The notes beneath the pieces were generated by a model. The model worked only from the letters and a program-made list of their open reading frames with translations, was not told the origin of the DNA and did no database searches. DNA of 64,000 nucleotides, from contig FMBT01000344.1 in assembly GCA_900095095.1 (NCBI GenBank), positions 186,001 to 250,000 on the forward strand, written 5' to 3'. The position numbers were made by a program, and so were the translations under genes. Numbering within the stretch: the stretch's first letter is position 1; each line of letters begins with the position of its first letter. Shown one piece after another: positions 1-11,312 of the stretch. Origin of the DNA: Fragilariopsis cylindrus CCMP1102. Lineage: Eukaryota; Bacillariophyta; Bacillariophyceae; Bacillariales; Bacillariaceae.

Positions 1-888
1 TATTACTACCATTTGATGGTTGTTGTTTGAAATAGAAATCTCCAAATAGATATTGTTTCAACATAATAGGCTTAATAGGTAGGATTTTGTTGCGAAAAAG
101 AGATCGGGCAAGAGACGGGACACTAAATCCCCAACCAAATAAAGCACTCGCAAAAACAACATTACCCCGTTGAGCATCAAACGTCCAATTATTACTATCC
201 CCCTTGGATAATAATCCACTTTTCTTATTCAATACTCTTTCGTCTTCTCTTCTTTTAGCTCGTTTTGATACGAGCATAGCGGCACATGCTGCATTTACCG
301 ATTCAATTAGGGATCGTAATCGTATATAAGCTTCGGTAGGTGTTAAACATAGGTCCGTACATAGTCGATCCACTTTATTGATAATCAATATTGGGACGAG
401 CTGATGAGAATGTGCCTCTCGAACTACTTGATGCGTCCGTGCACACATTCCCTCAACGGCATCAACTACAAGCAAACAACCATCACAACATTGTAATGAA
501 CTACTAACTTCGGTTGAAAAGTCAGTGTGACCAGGAGAATCAAGTAGATGAACAATTATAGGAGACGACGACGACGACGACGACGATGACGATGACGACG
601 AAGATCCTCCTTCTGTTGTTGTTGCTGCTGTTCCTGTTGCTTTTTCGCAGCACCCGCATTCGATGGTGTGTACCGATGTCGAAGACCAATCGCTGATGCT
701 CTCATAGTTATTCCCCGTCGCTGCTCTTCCTCTGTCGAATCAAGATATCGAAGTGTTCCAGCATGGCGTTCTGAAATAATTCCATTCGATTCAATCAAAT
801 TATCAGCCAGGGTTGTTTTTCCATGATCGACATGTGCACAAATTGTAACAAGCCGCGTCTTATCGGGAGGAAGAAATACTGATGACAT
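1..888 (-). CDS. EFL1: EFL1/Ria1-type elongation factor-like GTPase, N-terminal part
   Basis: Translational GTPase of the EF-2 family that, with SBDS, releases eIF6/Tif6 from late cytoplasmic 60S subunits. G1 is seen as [10 protein letters not shown] near residue 20, G2 as RGITM, G3 as DSPGHTDF and G4 as NKVDR. The [16 protein letters not shown] stretch favours EFL1 over EF-2. The chosen ATG at 888 opens [10 protein letters not shown] directly before the G domain; in-frame ATGs further upstream add sequence unlike the family. The gene continues past base 1, so only about 290 codons are present. A Gln-rich then poly-Ser insert sits between G2 and G3, and the frame changes there at about 600-640. 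One missing A in the run before GGATCTTCG restores it. A 53-nt GT-AG intron (GTCTTCG to CAACAG) is an alternative. Identity is seen in the motifs; the break's cause is inferred. Confidence 0.88.
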
Positions 889-1529
889 TATCAATGTTCC
901 AATTACTGCACTTTCTTTCCAACAATGACATGTGTTTGCCTTACATCTACCTAACAACGTAGAGATAATTTTCCAATTACCTGTAGTACAGTAGTATCTT
1001 TCTAACAAGCGAGATGCTACGGTAACGGTATGACGGTATTCAGTGTAACAGTACATGTTTCGAATATTATTGATGTGTACAGTTTTTGTTGATCATAGAT
1101 TAATCATAATCACGACTGGATGAAAATCTAATTCTTAGCGAAGGACGGACGAGACGATTTTTCAAAATAATTTGTTTTTGTTTTTTTGTCGTGAGGCAAA
1201 CTGCCTGATTTTGAATTTTAACGTCTTTCGAATTTGAATCTCTTCGTCTGCTACATACATCACATACTACTACCATATACCGTAATCATTGCATTTTATT
1301 AAAAAGAAAGTGAATAAAAGACTCTGTTGTGTGCACTGTTTTGTACAAGGACTACTGTTACGTTAATCAAGTCTTGTCCTTTTTGCCTCCACCCTTACCG
1401 GTACAGCATATATACATACAAATATATATATATATATATATATATATTCTTTACTGCTTGAGACTGCACTTCGCTTTGTGTTTATCGAAACGCACCGCCT
1501 ACCTTTTTATCATAATCAACATTAAAACA
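889..1529. other. Divergent intergenic region between EFL1 and the plastid-type paralog
   Basis: Both neighbours read outward, so this should hold both promoters. It contains an (AT)n microsatellite at about 1422-1447, some 80 bases before the ATG of the downstream gene, and otherwise AT-rich DNA. No RNA gene or further coding signal seen. Confidence 0.6.
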
Positions 1530-3092
1530 ATGACAACGACGATAAGCTCGTTGGCGTTCGTAGCAGTAAGGAAATCGAATCCTCGTCGACGCCAAAATCT
1601 TCTGATAAAACCGACGCTGTTTCTTCTCGTAATCACTTCTTTTCTGCTATTAGAATATGGTATCACTAGTATAAGTACCAGGAGCAGAAGCAATATATAT
1701 ATTGTACACGCCTTTGATATTCATCAGTCGCGTGGTCGGCATTATCCACCTCCAAGATCTACCACGGCCACTGAACCTCATACTGAAACGATTTTTCCTA
1801 AAACGTCGACACCCGCTGATCTCGAAGAAGAGAACGATGGTATGTTTTCACCGATGCGTCAGAATGAGAAGAGGAAGAAAAAAAGGAAACAAAAGACTCG
1901 ATCACAAGTGAAAAAAATAAAGAGTATATGGGACTCTTCCAGCCCTGTCTTAGTTCAATCTTCATCTCTAAAAACATTCAATTTTGAAACTCCCACAGTA
2001 GAACGGGTCCAAATTCTACTGAAAAAGGCTGATATGGTGGACCGAAGTGGTAGAAGAATTCCCAATCAAGAACCTCTCATCGCTCGTGTTGATTTGTGGC
2101 ATGGTCCAGATTCCACGCCGCAAAATCTTGCTATATATCACGACGACGTAGACGACGAGGATGATGATGAATTTGATGAATTGGATTCTGCAGATTGTAA
2201 TTACGACAATGACGACGATGAAAACGAAAACCACGCCGCCAGTTACAGTGACACACCCTTTAGCACGATCATTGAGACACCACAAGGTCACAACACCATT
2301 GCGATTCGTAACATTGCAGACTCGTCGGATCTTATGGCTTGCGTTGAGGGAGAGAAAAACAAACGGTTGGAGGAAGAGTATTGGAGCGGTAGATCTTCTA
2401 CCAGTACCTCCAGGAACCAAAATGGAAATGATGGAAGCAATACAAGTAATGATAGTCCACTCCAGTCGGTTATTCAACGACTTCAAGCAACTACTACACC
2501 ACAGCGAATTGATAGCAGTCTAAGCAGCAGAGGTTCAGTGACGGATGCTAGCGACGGTATCGACGATGAGGATAAGCCTAGCGCAGTAGTTGGCTCTATC
2601 GCTGTTGAACTTCCTGACAATATTGCTAGTGTTCAAGTATTGCTTCAAACTGAGTACATGCGTCCTTTGCAGGCACGAATAGAATTAGAATTGCGAATGA
2701 TAGAGGAAGATGGTAATTATCGCGTTATCAAGCGAACCATAGTCGAAGTCTACAGTGAAGATGGTATGCACCGTCCCTTCTTTGCGGTATTAGAAACACC
2801 CCGTAAAAATAATAGGAAAACAAGACGACGGGGACAAAAAGGAAAAGGGAGCGCCGTATACAGTACCAGTATGTGTGTTGTTAATTTATCTTCTGCAGAA
2901 TTTCCTCTCTTTGCGACGGTAGAACCCCATCTTATCGATCCTTTCCGATCAGACGAGGAAGAAGACGATATTATGAACTCTAGGGAAAAAATACCCGTCG
3001 AAGAAGACGAGGATGAAAGGGCATCGGGACATCAGCGTTTTACTCATTTCGGAGGCGGCAGTAGTTCGATTTTAGATGCAGAGGTTTTGTAA
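1530..3092 (+). CDS. Plastid-type tandem-domain protein, paralog 1 (unrecognised family)
   Basis: Function unknown. From the ATG at 1530 the product is 520 aa. It opens with a basic stretch, a hydrophobic segment (PTLFLLVITSFLLLEYGI) and VHAFD, which resembles the ASAF-type cleavage site of diatom plastid presequences. A Lys/Arg-rich stretch follows, then two related domains. Domain 1 begins IWDSSSPVLVQSSSLKTF, continues with ARVDLWHGPDSTPQNLAIY, is split by an Asp-rich loop, and ends IAIRNIADSSDLMACVE. Domain 2 contains NIASVQVLLQTEYMRPLQAR, EVYSEDGMHRPFFAVLE and AEFPLFATVEPHL. The same layout occurs in the gene at 13388-14785. Further in-frame ATG upstream (1329) would add Tyr/Ile-rich microsatellite translation and is rejected. 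Plastid location is inferred from the presequence; the domain family is not one I can name. Confidence 0.75.
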   Translation: MTTTISSLAFVAVRKSNPRRRQNLLIKPTLFLLVITSFLLLEYGITSISTRSRSNIYIVHAFDIHQSRGRHYPPPRSTTATEPHTETIFPKTSTPADLEEENDGMFSPMRQNEKRKKKRKQKTRSQVKKIKSIWDSSSPVLVQSSSLKTFNFETPTVERVQILLKKADMVDRSGRRIPNQEPLIARVDLWHGPDSTPQNLAIYHDDVDDEDDDEFDELDSADCNYDNDDDENENHAASYSDTPFSTIIETPQGHNTIAIRNIADSSDLMACVEGEKNKRLEEEYWSGRSSTSTSRNQNGNDGSNTSNDSPLQSVIQRLQATTTPQRIDSSLSSRGSVTDASDGIDDEDKPSAVVGSIAVELPDNIASVQVLLQTEYMRPLQARIELELRMIEEDGNYRVIKRTIVEVYSEDGMHRPFFAVLETPRKNNRKTRRRGQKGKGSAVYSTSMCVVNLSSAEFPLFATVEPHLIDPFRSDEEEDDIMNSREKIPVEEDEDERASGHQRFTHFGGGSSSILDAEVL

Positions 3093-5276
3093 TTAAAAAT
3101 CATAAAATTGGGTAGGCTTGAATTGAATTGAATCATCTGTATTCTTGTCCAAATAATAGCAATAATGAACCGAATTATAAAAAAATAAATGAGCTACTTC
3201 TCGGAGACAACAAAACTTCATCGGCAAGTAGACTTGAAGAGATAATAATCATGTGCGAACTGACAGGGCAGGCACAAAAAACAAAGCAGAAATAATATAG
3301 GAAAGAAAATAGCACAACGTTTTTGTAACAATATTATTTATAAAAATATCTCTTGCCAATACAAATGTCAAAAAAAAATCAGCGTTCAAAGTTTTATACA
3401 GGCATAACAACTTTCAATGTAGGTACTTGAATTAATAATTAGATATGTGTCCTCTGAAACTACCATGAATGTATCCATAGTTGTGTTGTAATCTTAAATC
3501 TACCCACCACTCAAAACCCCTTCATAATGCATATATACAAATTGAGATGTATTTTGTGTTGCACACAAGAAAGAGGACTTCATGGTCGTGATGAAACTCC
3601 AAAAATCCCAGATTTTCCAGTAGATATATTGTTGTTGCCAAACCATAGAAATATCGGGTGTATTGTCTATATAATGACAAATTCCTGTCACATTAGCCAC
3701 AATGCCTTGCACCATCAGGACTGCTTTGCAGTTTCAACCAAGAAAAATGAATCAAATTGGATGTGTTGTATAATAAGTAAGCACACAATTACATTACCAT
3801 TGCAATGCCAAGACCCATTCCTGATCTTAATACTAGACATTATATAAATATGAAACTAATGAAGGAGAAATGAGCAAAAGATTTGGAAAGACAAGCGTGA
3901 TTTGTTACTGTCATAACTGAAATTGTTGGCACATAAATCACTGCATCACCATGGTAATGTAGATTAAACTATGTTTTCTTGTATCTCATGTGGTGTACTA
4001 GTATGGCCACTTCTTCTCAGAACGGTAGGAAGAACAATAAATAATGATATGAAACGTGGGAAAGCACGATAAGGTGAGAAACTGCTCACACGCCTAAATT
4101 TTCGCCAATATCTAGTTCAGGCTTTTGCATTCAATTTCGAATGAGAGATACTAAGATCGACATTTGGAGTGTGTTCTGTTCCCCAGTTGGAATAGAACTC
4201 GAAAGAGGATCCGATTAAGGACGAAGCCAAAACTTGGGGCGCCATTTGGATCAAGACTAGACATGAACGGATCAAATTTAGGTTCGAGACAAGGAACATA
4301 ACTTGTAGCAGAGAATTAGGTGGAACTCGGTTCGTGATTTCGAACTAGGAGATAGGACTTACTTGATATAACAACTGAAAAAAATTGAGGTTTTAGACTT
4401 GGAATGAATATAACTTGTTCGCGATTGAGGGATAGAACTCGATGCACTACTCAGATCAAAGCTAGGTTTAAGACTAGGAATAAGTAGAAGCCTTGCCGAG
4501 CTTCAATTTGTAGCAAATAAAGTATAAGGCCATACCGTTGGTGTCAAAGAATGCAGTCATTCAGCGTATGCAAGCAACAACCACAAAGATGATGGCATAT
4601 CTACTTATTGTCAAGATCATAATCTTGATCAATACCTGGAACAGAACTGGGAATAGTGCTTATTTCAGAATGAGTGAATTGTATTAGCACTCGAATCGTA
4701 TTCCGCGCCATCAGTAGACGGCGCTTGGACCAGAACTAGGAGCAAGGCCAGGAGTTGCGTCTGAGAACTGGAACAAAGCTAGGAACATACATACATGTAG
4801 TACTAAGCAGTTATATACATATATCCTATCATAAGAGGATACGTAGTAGTAGTAGCAGGATCATAACATAAATGCTATTTAGTGTCTTATAACTTTTTTT
4901 TAAAATGGTTTACAGAAACATAAATAATGCAGTAGTAGTACACGTTCAGTAGAAGTTATGTTCGATATTATACTGTGGATATTAAAGATTTTTACGAAAA
5001 TGGTATCGTATATACCTACCGGTAGTACCTAGAAACCAAAAATTGAACTTCTCAAATGATCCAATACCGTAACTAGGTTCGTATGCACCCTATCCGACCC
5101 GAAAAATGTGAATTATGAAGATAATATTTACGAAGCATTCGATATCGACTAAAATTCCCCTCGTAAGAGTTGCTTTGAGTTATTTATTCATCGAATCATT
5201 GTATCATCAAATCATTAAATAATTATAGTACGTATTATTGATTGGTATATATATATATCTATACGCATAAGTTTCT
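3093..5276. other. Repeat-bearing intergenic region
   Basis: No gene supported. 3558-4450 is one copy of a two-part repeat (separate entry). 4450-4800 continues with degenerate motifs such as AGACTAGGAA and GAACTAGGAGC, suggesting an old short-period repeat. 4800-5276 is AT-rich with small GTA and TA runs and forms the 3' side of the SDF2 gene. Short open frames here do not persist in the other repeat copy, so they are not counted. Confidence 0.6.
3558..4450 (+). repeat. Two-part repeat, left copy (order A-B)
   Basis: Segment A (about 3558-4028) matches the reverse complement of 10102-10571. Segment B (about 4073-4450) matches the reverse complement of 10572-10945. In this copy A precedes B with some 44 unmatched bases between. 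In the other copy the former outer ends (TGCACACAAG of A and GCACTAC of B) are joined directly and the former centre is at the outside. Over a 117-base stretch ending CTAGTATGG I count only about five differences, so the copies are not very old. No transposase or inverted termini seen. Confidence 0.85.
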
Positions 5277-6207
5277 TTAGTGATGAATGTAAACACCTGC
5301 ATCTGCGAACCATTGTCCATATTTATCTTGAGAGGATCGAGAAAATGCTTCTAAGTGATTCAAAATTGGACATTGATGACCACAATTTTGCTGTGTAAAT
5401 TTCACAGTACTGGATGCACCAAGAAATTTGCCAGAATCTACATGTTGAAAATATATCTTTGCATCACGTTTCCAATATTTGGCTGAATTGGTACCACACA
5501 CTACTCTCCAATCATCACCGTCATCACCTTTTCCATCTCCTGTTCCGTAACCGCTCACCTCCTGTTGTCGACTTAATGGTGATTTAACCTATAATATAGT
5601 AATAATAATAGTAATAATAATATGGGCGAGATTATATTATATGGCAGTAGAAGGCAGGTAAGTGAGAATATGTAATTTGATCATTTATTTATTTTTTGTT
5701 TGTTTGTTTGGATAGTAAAAATTCACGATGACAATGATAGTTTCTGCAGTCAGTTTTTCCAATACAAGTATACCCATCCATTAATAATGAATGACTACTT
5801 ACGTTATGGGAATGTAAATTGACTTGGGTTTCTAAATGTGTTAACCGTAAAATATCATTACATTTAATAGGTGTAGCCGTTCCTTCTTTACAAGCCGCAC
5901 CATCTACCCGTTGCTCGTTATCATTCGGACCACGAATCGTCCATAAGGCATTCAGAGATGTTGGTTGATTTGCCACTGCCGTGACAATTTGTTGCCCCGA
6001 TCCAGATCCTAAATTCTTATTTTCACTATTTAATAAGAATGATTCATTCGTTGTAGAAGCACTGGAACTTTCTACGTGTGTCAATTTGATGGCAGAACCA
6101 CAGGTAATAGCATCTTCTGTATCGTCTTGATTACCAACCGCCAACGTGATAATCAAAGACAGTAAGACAAGGAATGAAAGAAAGCGTAGAGTTGTTGTTA
6201 CGGTCAT
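5277..6207 (-). CDS. SDF2: SDF2-like ER protein with MIR domains
   Basis: Stromal cell-derived factor 2 family, soluble ER-lumen proteins that work with ER Hsp40/Hsp70 chaperones in protein folding. Two exons: 5803-6207 and 5277-5588, with a GTAAGT...ATAG intron at 5589-5802 (214 nt). The spliced product is 238 aa, slightly longer than animal SDF2 (about 210). Residues 1-25 form a signal peptide ending near TLAVGNQ. The mature part shows CGSAIKLTHVESS, SGSGQQIVTAV, ALWTIRGP, CNDILRLTHLETQVNLHSHN and, across the splice, KSPLSRQQEVSGYG, all in SDF2/MIR order. The splice restores HSHN-V-KSPLS exactly, which supports it. The C terminus GQWFADAGVYIHH lacks a recognisable HDEL/KDEL signal, so how it is retained is unclear. 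Confidence 0.92.
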
Positions 6208-6641
6208 TGTTGGATAGTGTTGTTACAGTTGCTGTATTTTATTTTTTGTGTCCATTTAAAATTATTGTTTCGCATCCTTTCGTTCTCGTAGATAACAAAT
6301 TATTTTAAAAATTGACACGTTTCATAGTGGTCCTACTTCGTATGATTAGGACATATGATATTGATATATAATGCACGACTGGAAAAAGCACTGACCTACA
6401 ACTGGATGGACATTTTTTTTGAAGAGAAGGATTTATGCTTTATTTTAGAATTCTTCGATGGTGGCGATTGTGGTCACATTTAAAACTTTATCGGTACAAT
6501 ACATTTATTTTTTGTTGTATTTTTAATTTGTGACCTTTGGAAGAAAGAGGACTGTTGTCAATTAAGTTAATTGTACTGTACATAATATACAATAATTGAA
6601 GAGAAAAAATCATAGAGAGATGCAGGAGAGAGTAGAAATAA
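6208..6641. other. Divergent intergenic region, SDF2 and GNSHLRQ gene
   Basis: AT-rich spacer between two outward-reading genes, so probably shared promoter DNA. It has several T runs and no repeats or RNA genes that I can see. Confidence 0.5.
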
Positions 6642-8590
6642 ATGGCTCGTCAAATTAAGAAGGCATCATACCGTACGAATTTTGTGATCATATGTGTTGT
6701 GGTACCAATAGTCTTGTTTTCTAGTTATCAGATAATAAGTCGATCCGAACAGAATGAAATCATTCATGAGACAGAGTTGAAATATTACCCAAATAGTACG
6801 AACAACAGCGCAAGTACGAACTATACAAGTCATATTGAGAAAGAAGATGTCGTCACTGCCACTATCAATGACGAAGATAAAGAGGAAGACAACGATGACG
6901 ACGTCGACGTCGACGTCGCTTCAAGAATAAGAAAAACAGACGTCTTTCACTTCTGTGGAGATTCTCATGTACAAGTAATAGATACTTCTGCTGATAATGA
7001 CAATGATGCTGATGACGATGACATGATACCTGATACTAATAAAACATCTCTTTCTCTTCTTTATCAATGTTCGGGAGAACCCTACGAACAATTTGCTGAT
7101 ATACTCCATTCATTTGCGTATAATCGATCAATAACTTCTTCTTCCTATGAAAAGAAAAAGAAGAAGGGTAATGACGAAGATGGAAACTACAAATACAACA
7201 ACTCGTCATCGAATCATAACAAGAATACTGTTTACTATAAACGTCAAGAAGAAGGAGACCAATGCTCGGCATTCGTACCATCATCTTATAATAATAATAA
7301 TATAATAATAGTAATATGTTGTGGGGAAAGAGAGAATTCCCTCTGGATGACAATATGACTATTTTAGCTATTGGTAATTCGCATCTTCGACAAATCTCGA
7401 AGACGATAGCATGTCAATATGCACATAAATTAGAAAGTATTCATTTCCTTCCATCAATAAGAGATAATAATACTGCTAATACTACCGATGATGATGGTGA
7501 TAAGGATAATGATAATAATAATAATAATAATAATATCGAAAGTTTCTTTTTAGAATTTTCAAACAACGCACGATGGATATCTGTTACTAATCAAGTGGTA
7601 CTATACAGTAAAGAATGGATGGAATTACTGGAAGAATTCTATCTAAATTCATTATATCCATCATCATCATCATCATCATCATCTACCACTTCGCAACGAT
7701 CTACTGGACGTGGTGCTGGTTTGTTGTTAAAAGATATAGATGCAATTATTTTTGGCAAATTTACAACCTACAAACAGGCTAAGGGTACAAATTTTGAACG
7801 TACAATGAATGATGAAGAACAAGCATATAACGATTACCGAAAACGACATGATACAACTCAGCAGCAGCAGCAGCAGCAACGAGAAGAATCGAATTACTCG
7901 AAACGAATTCTTTTAAGGATAAAAAGAGTAAATAAAGGAACAAGAATACTGAATTCGAACAATAACGCATCTACAACGACTACAAATACACCTCAAGTTG
8001 CGGATCCAGTTACTCGTCAAACAACAGCGTTGACGTCAACACCAATCATTAACTTTGAATCCATTTACCACCCGATATAGTGGACATTGCTAGAATATAT
8101 AACGGGCCCATCATTTCGGTAAGTATGTTTTCTAAAAGTTATACACTAGATGCCCAATCAAGTTACGATACCTACCGGCAGCAGTGTTTGTTATTGGTAG
8201 AGAATAAAGATGAAGATTTGAGTAATACTACCGCTATTAGTAGTCGTATTGATGATAATGATAATGATGATGATCCGGCTGATGACACTGTGTTGGTAAT
8301 ATCAACCAGAATTTGTACCTTATTGATAGTCGAAGGTATATAATTGAATGGGAATCGAATGTGGTACCGATGATAAGAAAACCATCGGCACGTGTCACGA
8401 ACCACTTTCTATTGAGTCATTAGAGGATCGAGGAAATCAAACCACCATAACCAACTCTTCAACAACACAACGTCATCGAGATTCATCAGATATGCATCGA
8501 TGTGCTGGAGCAAGAGGGGGACATACTGATTTAGTGGCCTGGGACGTAATCGAGAGTTTGTACGATACAAAAAAAATACAGAATGCATAG
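6642..8590 (+). CDS. Type II membrane protein of GNSHLRQ type, frame-broken as assembled
   Basis: Starts MARQIKKASYR, then one hydrophobic anchor at about residues 14-31 (FVIICVVVPIVLFSSYQII), then a long Asp/Asn/Ser-rich lumenal-type region. Recognisable pieces are FHFCGDSHVQ, AIGNSHLRQISKTIACQY, DIDAIIFGKFTTYKQ, YLIDSRRYIIEWE and near the end GARGGHTDLVAWDVIESLY. The GDSH/GNSH blocks recall the SGNH/PC-esterase superfamily, and with the anchor this suggests a Golgi glycan-modifying enzyme; that is inference. The frame changes at about 7300 in an (AAT)n tract, at 8059-8077, near 8290 and near 8410. Each change is consistent with one missing base, which fits the window-wide pattern. A genuine pseudogene is the alternative. 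Neither family nor reaction can be stated firmly. Confidence 0.5.
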
Positions 8591-8962
8591 TGCATAACTC
8601 ATCAATTTCGATTTTAGAAGTGGCGAGCGTGTTAATGAACGCGTGTGTTGACTCTAAATGGATGAATGTCATTATGCTCCTCTTTAGTGTGTGAACTCCT
8701 TAACTACTACTATTGCCCATATGATCCAAGTGACACAACACAATGAACTAAGTAAGCATAACAAACTCTAAAAGATAGATGATGCCCATAAATAGTAAAT
8801 TTTATTCTTTATTTCTAGAACACAGGTGATATTATTACCCCTCGCCGTAGTTGATTGCAACCAATGTTGGTTTTGGATAAAAAAATTCAATAGATACAAT
8901 CACTCCCGAAGCTGATACAGAATTAAATGCGACACTAATTAGACAATCCACTATTTTCTACT
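8591..8962. other. Convergent 3' intergenic region
   Basis: 3' ends of the GNSHLRQ gene and the CRAL-TRIO gene meet here. No further feature seen. Confidence 0.5.
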
Positions 8963-9817
8963 TTAAAGAATTGGGACGGGGAATCCATCAAGTCTATCTT
9001 TCGTCCACTTTACTATGTCCTTGATATTCCCTCCTTCGCCCCCTAAGTACGTAGGAGCACTTTCTTTCGGAATACTATCGAATGCATCTGCAGCCGATAC
9101 AAATTTAATCCTATCGAGGACCTTCTGTTTTGTGAATAGAGACGCAACCCCGATTAATGTGTTGATGATAATTCTCAACGGAAAACTGGCACCGGCAATC
9201 AAAATTGCTTGAGGTCTCATAGGCATAGCCTGCCATGTTTTCTGTAATTTCTGATCGTTTTTCGCTTTACGGGCCGGCTTATTAGATGTGTCAACAATGA
9301 ATGTTATGCCGTTTCGGAGAGATATAGCATCGGCGTGTATGGCGGTATGATACATAATCGCAGCCTTCACGACTTGCGCTTCGATTTCTTCTGGGTATGG
9401 CTCTTTCTGGCCTTTGACCCACATAATACTTCTACCCTCACCGTCACGACCGCATATGGCATAAGAATTCAGCCTTTCTTCTAGGGCCGCATGGCTCATA
9501 TTTAAGACCTCGTCGTCACGGAGACTAGGAACACCGCATTTATCCACAGCCTTTAAGTATGTAACATACTTCTTTGCTGCATCATCAACTCTAAGTTTCG
9601 CAACAATAGTCGTCAACGCTAGAGTTTTCAGACCAATTCTACTTGGATCTATCTTGCGTACTTCTATTAAGTTCTGTCGAACCTGTCGCATAGCTTCAAG
9701 TTCTTCGTTAGAATAAGAAATAGGTGGAGGCGGTGGATGAGCTACATCGAGCTTTTCCATTTTCTTGGCAATATCTCCGATGGCATTGTTGGTTTCAAGT
9801 TGTGTTGTTGTCGCCAT
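8963..9817 (-). CDS. CRAL-TRIO (Sec14-like) lipid-binding protein
   Basis: Uninterrupted 284-aa protein of the Sec14/CRAL-TRIO family, which carries phosphatidylinositol, phosphatidylcholine or other hydrophobic ligands between membranes. The N-terminal 70 residues hold a Pro run (HPPPPPIS) and a helical CRAL-TRIO-N-like part. The lipid-binding domain follows with GRDGEGRSIMWVKG, NGITFIVDTSN, RPQAILIAGASFPLRIIIN and KQKVLDRIKFVS, and the usual end APTYLGGEGG. No signal peptide or membrane segment is seen, so it is probably cytosolic. Starting ATG at 9817 is preceded by an A/T-rich leader. Ligand not predictable. It reads away from the repeat-bearing spacer at 9818-11312. Confidence 0.85.
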   Translation of the reverse strand: MATTTQLETNNAIGDIAKKMEKLDVAHPPPPPISYSNEELEAMRQVRQNLIEVRKIDPSRIGLKTLALTTIVAKLRVDDAAKKYVTYLKAVDKCGVPSLRDDEVLNMSHAALEERLNSYAICGRDGEGRSIMWVKGQKEPYPEEIEAQVVKAAIMYHTAIHADAISLRNGITFIVDTSNKPARKAKNDQKLQKTWQAMPMRPQAILIAGASFPLRIIINTLIGVASLFTKQKVLDRIKFVSAADAFDSIPKESAPTYLGGEGGNIKDIVKWTKDRLDGFPVPIL

Positions 9818-11312
9818 TATTTTAGTTGTCGGTAGCCTATGGTTTTAAGGCTGAGCAATTACAAAGTGAAAAGTTTGTTCTTTCTATTGTTTGCAGATAT
9901 GCGATTAGTAGGAAGTCGACGTGAATTTAGAATGATCATCGATTGGAAGAAAAAAAGAAATATTACTAATATTGTACCGTATCTGACTGAAGCGATCTCG
10001 TTGGGCCGGATTTCACTGTCCAGTGCAAGACTCCAGGCGACAGGCAACGGAAGGACAATCACAGTCCGTCCGTTTACCAGAACCACACTTGTCTCCTACT
10101 GTACCGTTTTGAAAAGAAGAAGCCATACTAGTACACCACAAGAGATTCAAGAAAACATAGTTTAATCTACATTACCATGGTGATGCAGTGATTTATGTGC
10201 CAACAATTTCAGTTATGACAGTAACAAATTACGCTAGTCTTTCCAAATCTTTTGCACATTTCTCCTTTATTAGTTTCATATTTATATAATGTCTAGTATT
10301 AAGATATGGAATGGGTCTTGGCATTGTAATGGTGATGTAATTGTGTGCTTACTTATTATACAACACATCGAATTTGATTCATTTTTCCTGGTTCAAACTG
10401 CAAAGCAGTCCTGATGGTGCAAGGCATTGTGGCTAATGTGACAGGAATTTGTCATTATATAGACAATACACCCACTATTTCTATGGTTTGGCAACAACAA
10501 TATATCTGCTGGAAAACCTGGGATTTTTTGGAGTTTCATCATGACCATAAAGTCCTCTTTCTTGTGTGCAAGTAGTGCATCGAGTTCTGTCCCTCAATCG
10601 CGAACAAGTTATATTCATTTCAAGTCTAAAACCTCAATTTTTTTCAGTTGTTATATCAAGTAAGTCCTATCTCCTTGTTCGGAATCACAAATCAAGTTCC
10701 ACCTAATTCTCTGCTACAAGTTATATTCCTTGTCTCGAACCTAAATTTGATCCATTCATGCCTAGTCTTGATCCAAATGGCGCCCCAAGTTTTGGCTTCG
10801 TGTCCTTAATCGGATCCTCTTTCGAGTTCTATTCCTACTGGGGAATAGAACACACTCCAAATGTCGATCTTAGTATCTCTCATTTGAAATTGAATGCAAA
10901 AGCCTGAACTAGATATTGGCGAAAAGTTAGGCGTGTGAGCAGTTTCTCACCCTATATTATTCTTTTCCTAAAAAATAGTTACCTGCCCCCTTTCAACTAA
11001 GCACCACCAATCCACCTCTCCCCTGAATAAAACATACCGCTGTACTGTACTGTATCTTTGTAATTTCAAATTATTTTCACATCGTCGATGTTAAGTAAAT
11101 TGTTGACAACCAATAATTTTTTTACGCCCCCTTGTCACCTGGGACCCCCCTGTTCACAATGACATCAAATCACAAAGACATTATTTAACACAACCGACCT
11201 AACTTAAAGAACCGTGACAACAATGCTTGATTCCTTGTCAATAATACTCGTACTGTAGAAGAACAAAGTAAGGAGTGAATAATCAAGAAATCAGAAAAAC
11301 ATCTTTAGCAGT
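9818..11312. other. Repeat-bearing intergenic region upstream of the CNBD gene
   Basis: Holds the second copy of the two-part repeat (10102-10945). An ATG frame at 9839-10165 runs into the repeat and its protein (MVLRLSNYKVK...) shows no family features, so it is not called. 10946-11312 is AT-rich leader DNA of the gene at 11313 with no element recognised. Confidence 0.55.
10102..10945 (-). repeat. Two-part repeat, right copy (inverted and circularly permuted)
   Basis: 10102-10571 is the reverse complement of segment A and 10572-10945 the reverse complement of segment B of the copy at 3558-4450. A simple inverted copy would read B' then A'; this one reads A' then B'. Joining sequence at the internal boundary is CTTGTGTGCA-A-GTAGTGCAT. 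The outer ends correspond to the middle of the left copy, minus about 44 bases. A DNA circle, or a tandem array sampled at two offsets, would explain this. Confidence 0.85.

Noticed and set aside
3500-4299. Several open frames of 60-106 codons
   Set aside because: They fall in the two-part repeat and are not preserved as frames in the other copy.
8100-8160. GTAAGTATG donor in the GNSHLRQ gene
   Set aside because: Good donor sequence, but the reading frame through it looks coding and no acceptor gives a better protein; kept as exon, with low certainty.
9839-10165. 108-codon ATG frame on the plus strand
   Set aside because: Its 3' part lies in the permuted repeat, and neither it nor the opposite-strand frame shows family motifs or a plausible signal.
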